From Porphyromonadaceae bacterium (GTDB lineage Bacteria > Bacteroidota > Bacteroidia > Bacteroidales > Paludibacteraceae), in NCBI GenBank assembly GCA_905372605.1, contig CAJPPQ010000053.1, positions 1 through 8,195 of the forward strand: DNA of 8,195 nt, given 5' to 3'. A model generated the notes under the pieces. It did no database searches, was not told the origin of the DNA, and saw nothing but the letters and a program-made list of their open reading frames with translations. Each line of letters starts with the position of its first letter. The first letter of the stretch is position 1. This document shows, piece by piece, positions 5,153 to 8,195 of this stretch. A program made the translations under genes and the position numbers.

Positions 5153-8100
5153 CTATTGAAGTCGCGGTGCGAGCGTCTGATAATAGCGATCGAAGAGAGG
5201 CTGAACACGCTTTGCCAAATCGCTATTGAAGGTATTGGCAAGATAAGCACACTGCTGTAGCACACCCATACTCTGTCGCAACGATATATCGGGCGATACG
5301 TAGCTCTGCTTGCTCAGCGGCAACGACAATACGTAGGCGAGGTTCTGCTCCGTAACGTCGATTATCTTGCCAAGTATGTAGTCGGCTCGTTCCTTGCCGC
5401 CGGCTCTGTAATAAGCATCGGCGAATATCAACATCGTGTAGTCGTATGCGAGCAGCGACTCGGGTACTTCGCGTTCGGCTCGTCGGAGCACCTCGAGAGC
5501 TCTGGTGCTATCGCCCTTGTCGATAAGACCTGCTGCCAATACGGCAAACTGCTGCCGTACGGTCTTGCACATTCGTGCATTCGCCTCGTCGAGATAAATA
5601 TTTTTGCCTGCCATACGGTAACGGAATTTGTTCATCATATTGTCGTACATAGCCTCCGTATTGGGCTGGCGATTTTTCCTTATGGGTACGAATCGATAAG
5701 CGAGCCCTTCGCACTGAGAATACTCATCGATAGCTCTCGTGGGGTAGAAGTCGCTGCCGATAGTGATACAGAAGTATATCGGGCGAGTCCAATCGTTGTT
5801 TTTAAGTACGTTGAGTACCGCAATATCGCCTTTGTTGAGGTTTTTCTTAGTTATTTTCAGCGTTATGGTATCGAGTATCTTGTCGTAATCTTCTTTGGCC
5901 ACTATGCCTGCCTCTATTACTTTCTTTTTATCGACGGGGAAAGAGAGTGTCGAGGCAAACAGATATCCTATGCCGTCTCTCTCTTGCAAGTCTTTGTTAC
6001 GCATCAGGTCGAATGCTTTGTCGGCAGGAAGTTTTCCGCCAAACTGCGGCATATCTTGCACGATAGCGATATCGAGCGAATTTTCTTGATACTCTTCGGG
6101 ACGCAGGTCGATAGGCAGTTTGTCGCCGGTGTAATACGGACGCTGCATAGCCGATATATACCACGGAGCCGATATGTACGAGAGGTTGCAGGTACGTATG
6201 TCGTTGCGTGTACCTTCGACCTCTTGGCTGTACCAGAGCGGGAAAGTATCGTTGTCGCCGTTGCAGAAAAGTATAGCATTTGGGGCACAAGTATTGAGAT
6301 AGTTGTAGCCCGTGTCGGTGGCGATATAGCGATTCGAACGGTCGTGGTCGTCCCAGTTTTCGGAAGCCATAAGAGCGGGCACTCCCATCGAGAGCACAAA
6401 CGCCAAAGCAGCGGCTATGCTTTTCGGTAGCTTTGCCTTCTCGAGCAGACGTGCCAAGCCGAGCATACCCAGCCCGAGCCAGATAGCGAAGGCGTAGAAC
6501 GAGCCGGCATACGAATAGTCGCGCTCACGCGGCTGATACGGTGTCTGGTTTATATATAATACTATGGCGATACCTGTCATAAAGAAGAGTACCAATATTA
6601 TCCAAAACTGATGTTTGCCCTTGCTGCCTCTCGAGAGTTGCCACAAGATACCGAGCAAGCCGAGTATAAGGGGCAAGAAGTAGTAACGGTTGTGTCCTTT
6701 GTTGTTTTTGAGGTTGTCGGGTAGTTTGCTTTGGTCTCCGTACAGAGCGTTGTCGACGAATGGTATTCCCGATATCCACTGTCCTGCGTCGAGTTCGCCG
6801 TTGTTCGACTGTATGTCGTTTTGCCGTCCGACGAAGTTCCACATAAAGTACCTCCAATACATGAAGTTTATTTGGTACGAGAATAAAAACTTGAGATTTT
6901 CGCCCATCGTCGGCACTGTGTATTCTCTGTTTTGTCCGCACTGATTGACGGTAATGCGCTTTCCTCTGAAGTCTGTCCACTGCTTATAAGCTTCGACGTG
7001 GTGCGGCTGCTGCGAATACATACGCGGGAATAGCATCTTGCCTTCCGACATATATTCCACTCCCTTCTGCGACTTGCCTACGCTTATATATCTGTCTTTT
7101 TCCGAAGCATTCTCTTTTACCTTGCGAATATAGTTGGTGCTGCCGTATACGATTTCTGCCATACAGCGTCCGGTGCCGTCATCTTTGTACTCTATCGGTG
7201 AGTTGAACGACTGCCCGTAGAATAGCGGATTGTCGCCGTATTGTTCGCGATTCAGGTACGAACGCAGAGCGAACACGTTTTCGGGTGAGTTTTGGTCCAT
7301 CGGCGGGTTTGCCGAGGAGCGAATCACTATCAGAGCAAACGAAGAGTAGCCTATCACCATCATAAGCACGCAGAGGGTAATAGTATTGAACCATTTGTAA
7401 TTCCACTTTTTGCGGTAGAAAAGCCAGAACGCTCCTGCAGCTATAATTATCAACCCGAGCCATATACCGCTGCCCAAGAAGGGTATTCCGAGCATCGACA
7501 TAAGCAGCGCAAACGATATTTTTATCTTGGTGCCGTCGGCGCCTTTGTGTGTTTCGTACAGAGTCCATACAAACAGAGCCGCTACTATGATAAGATATAC
7601 GAACAGCCCCGAATTGAACGGCATACCTACGCTATTGACGAAAAACAACTCGAATACGCCTGCCACCTTCGTGAACCCGGGAATGATACCGTATTGCACG
7701 AAAAGCAGTATCACAAACGATATACCGAGAGCTTTTACGACGCCTTTCCAATCGACCTTTTCTGTCTTTTTGAAATAATATATAAGTACTATTGCAGGTA
7801 TTGCCAGCAAGTTGAGCAAGTGCACACCGATAGAGAGCCCCATCAGATAGGCTATCAGTACTATCCAAGGCATACCTTTGCCCTTGTCGTCTGAATCTTC
7901 CCAACGCAAGATACACCAGAATACCACCGCCGTAAAGAGCGACGAGAAGGCATATACCTCACTTTCGACTGCCGAAAACCAAAACGTATCCGAAAACGTA
8001 TAAGCCAAAGCTCCTACTGCACCCGCTCCGAGTATCGATAATATCTTCGTCAGCGAGAAGTCGCTTTCGTCTTTTATAGTCATCTTACGGGCAAAATGCG

Positions 8101-8195
8101 TGATAGTCCAGAATAGGAACAGAATTGTAGCCGCACTACAGAGAGCCGAAAAAGAGTTTATCATCTTGGCTACCTGAGTAGGTTCGGAGGCAAAG
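5153..8195 (-). CDS. DUF2723 (TMEM260-like) membrane protein, N-terminus outside window
   Basis: A multi-pass membrane protein of the DUF2723 family. Its human relative TMEM260 is a protein O-mannosyltransferase, so a lipid-linked-sugar glycosyltransferase acting at the inner membrane is a fair inference, not shown here. The frame stays open to the right edge: codons before the ATG at 8164 read FASEPTQVAK, running into MINSFSALCSAATILFLFW, the usual DUF2723 sequence. That ATG is therefore internal, and the true N-terminus, with the family's early acidic motif, is missing. Numbering from that Met, hydrophobic segments lie near 5-25, 42-88, 100-131, 142-163, 185-203, 216-250, 260-281, 494-509, 519-538, 552-574 and 582-600. 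Between them is a soluble loop (282-493). The C-terminal soluble part (601-1003) contains SENWDDHDRSNRY and CNGDNDTFPLWY, then a helical, TPR-like end (about 868-940). It runs 1013 codons in the window and ends in TAG before a shared terminator. Confidence 0.9.
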   Translation of the reverse strand, partial: FASEPTQVAKMINSFSALCSAATILFLFWTITHFARKMTIKDESDFSLTKILSILGAGAVGALAYTFSDTFWFSAVESEVYAFSSLFTAVVFWCILRWEDSDDKGKGMPWIVLIAYLMGLSIGVHLLNLLAIPAIVLIYYFKKTEKVDWKGVVKALGISFVILLFVQYGIIPGFTKVAGVFELFFVNSVGMPFNSGLFVYLIIVAALFVWTLYETHKGADGTKIKISFALLMSMLGIPFLGSGIWLGLIIIAAGAFWLFYRKKWNYKWFNTITLCVLMMVIGYSSFALIVIRSSANPPMDQNSPENVFALRSYLNREQYGDNPLFYGQSFNSPIEYKDDGTGRCMAEIVYGSTNYIRKVKENASEKDRYISVGKSQKGVEYMSEGKMLFPRMYSQQPHHVEAYKQWTDFRGKRITVNQCGQNREYTVPTMGENLKFLFSYQINFMYWRYFMWNFVGRQNDIQSNNGELDAGQWISGIPFVDNALYGDQSKLPDNLKNNKGHNRYYFLPLILGLLGILWQLSRGSKGKHQFWIILVLFFMTGIAIVLYINQTPYQPRERDYSYAGSFYAFAIWLGLGMLGLARLLEKAKLPKSIAAALAFVLSMGVPALMASENWDDHDRSNRYIATDTGYNYLNTCAPNAILFCNGDNDTFPLWYSQEVEGTRNDIRTCNLSYISAPWYISAMQRPYYTGDKLPIDLRPEEYQENSLDIAIVQDMPQFGGKLPADKAFDLMRNKDLQERDGIGYLFASTLSFPVDKKKVIEAGIVAKEDYDKILDTITLKITKKNLNKGDIAVLNVLKNNDWTRPIYFCITIGSDFYPTRAIDEYSQCEGLAYRFVPIRKNRQPNTEAMYDNMMNKFRYRMAGKNIYLDEANARMCKTVRQQFAVLAAGLIDKGDSTRALEVLRRAEREVPESLLAYDYTMLIFADAYYRAGGKERADYILGKIIDVTEQNLAYVLSLPLSKQSYVSPDISLRQSMGVLQQCAYLANTFNSDLAKRVQPLFDRYYQTLAPRLQ

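Noticed and set aside
7292..7894. Plus-strand frame of 200 codons opposite the DUF2723 gene
   Set aside because: It is opposite strong membrane-protein coding sequence, and its product is rich in Tyr, His and Arg, as expected of a shadow frame.
8162..8164. ATG at 8164 as the start of the DUF2723 protein
   Set aside because: The frame is open to the right edge and the ten upstream codons read as typical DUF2723 sequence, so this Met is internal.
1..8195. tRNA, rRNA, insertion sequence, integrase or attachment site
   Set aside because: No cloverleaf-like sequence, transposase motifs or long terminal repeats were seen.

Overview
The window looks like chromosomal DNA from a member of the Bacteroidales (phylum Bacteroidota). 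Three things point there: the protein families (DUF6261, a DUF6242-like lipoprotein, DUF2723), AT-rich intergenic DNA between more GC-balanced genes, and three exact matches to the Bacteroides-type -7 promoter box TAnnTTTG. No mobile element, tRNA, rRNA or CRISPR array was seen. The genus cannot be fixed from the sequence alone.

Layout, left to right. (1) 18-47: intrinsic terminator read on the minus strand. (2) 78-854, minus: DUF6261-family protein with an unusually strong Shine-Dalgarno. (3) 855-1589: 735 bases with no convincing gene. It holds a tandem array (about 941-1266) of 42-bp units that form small hairpins, a minus-strand promoter at 1371-1378, and the terminator of the next operon at 1522-1549. 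(4) 1590-2822, minus: aroA (EPSP synthase). (5) 2801-4156, minus: DUF6242-like lipoprotein with an Asp-box/Kelch-type beta-propeller; it overlaps aroA and shares one promoter (4187-4194) with it. (6) 4281-5039, plus: DEDDh 3'-5' exonuclease with an ExoX-like C-terminal domain, transcribed divergently from its own promoter (4239-4246). (7) 5085-5123: hairpin that can terminate both convergent genes. (8) 5153-8195, minus: DUF2723 membrane protein (TMEM260-like glycosyltransferase family), whose N-terminus lies beyond the right edge.

Most of this is ordinary housekeeping: aromatic amino acid synthesis, an envelope lipoprotein, nucleic-acid processing and probable envelope glycosylation. The part worth attention is the repeat array ahead of the DUF6261 gene. 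A promoter to its right points through it, so the array would be the 5' leader (about 510 nt) of the DUF6261 mRNA. In the four central hairpins, every sequence variant keeps base pairing as G-U wobbles only in RNA of the minus strand, the same strand the promoter reads. This suggests a structured RNA leader or array-derived RNA tied to DUF6261, which I do not recognise as a described system.
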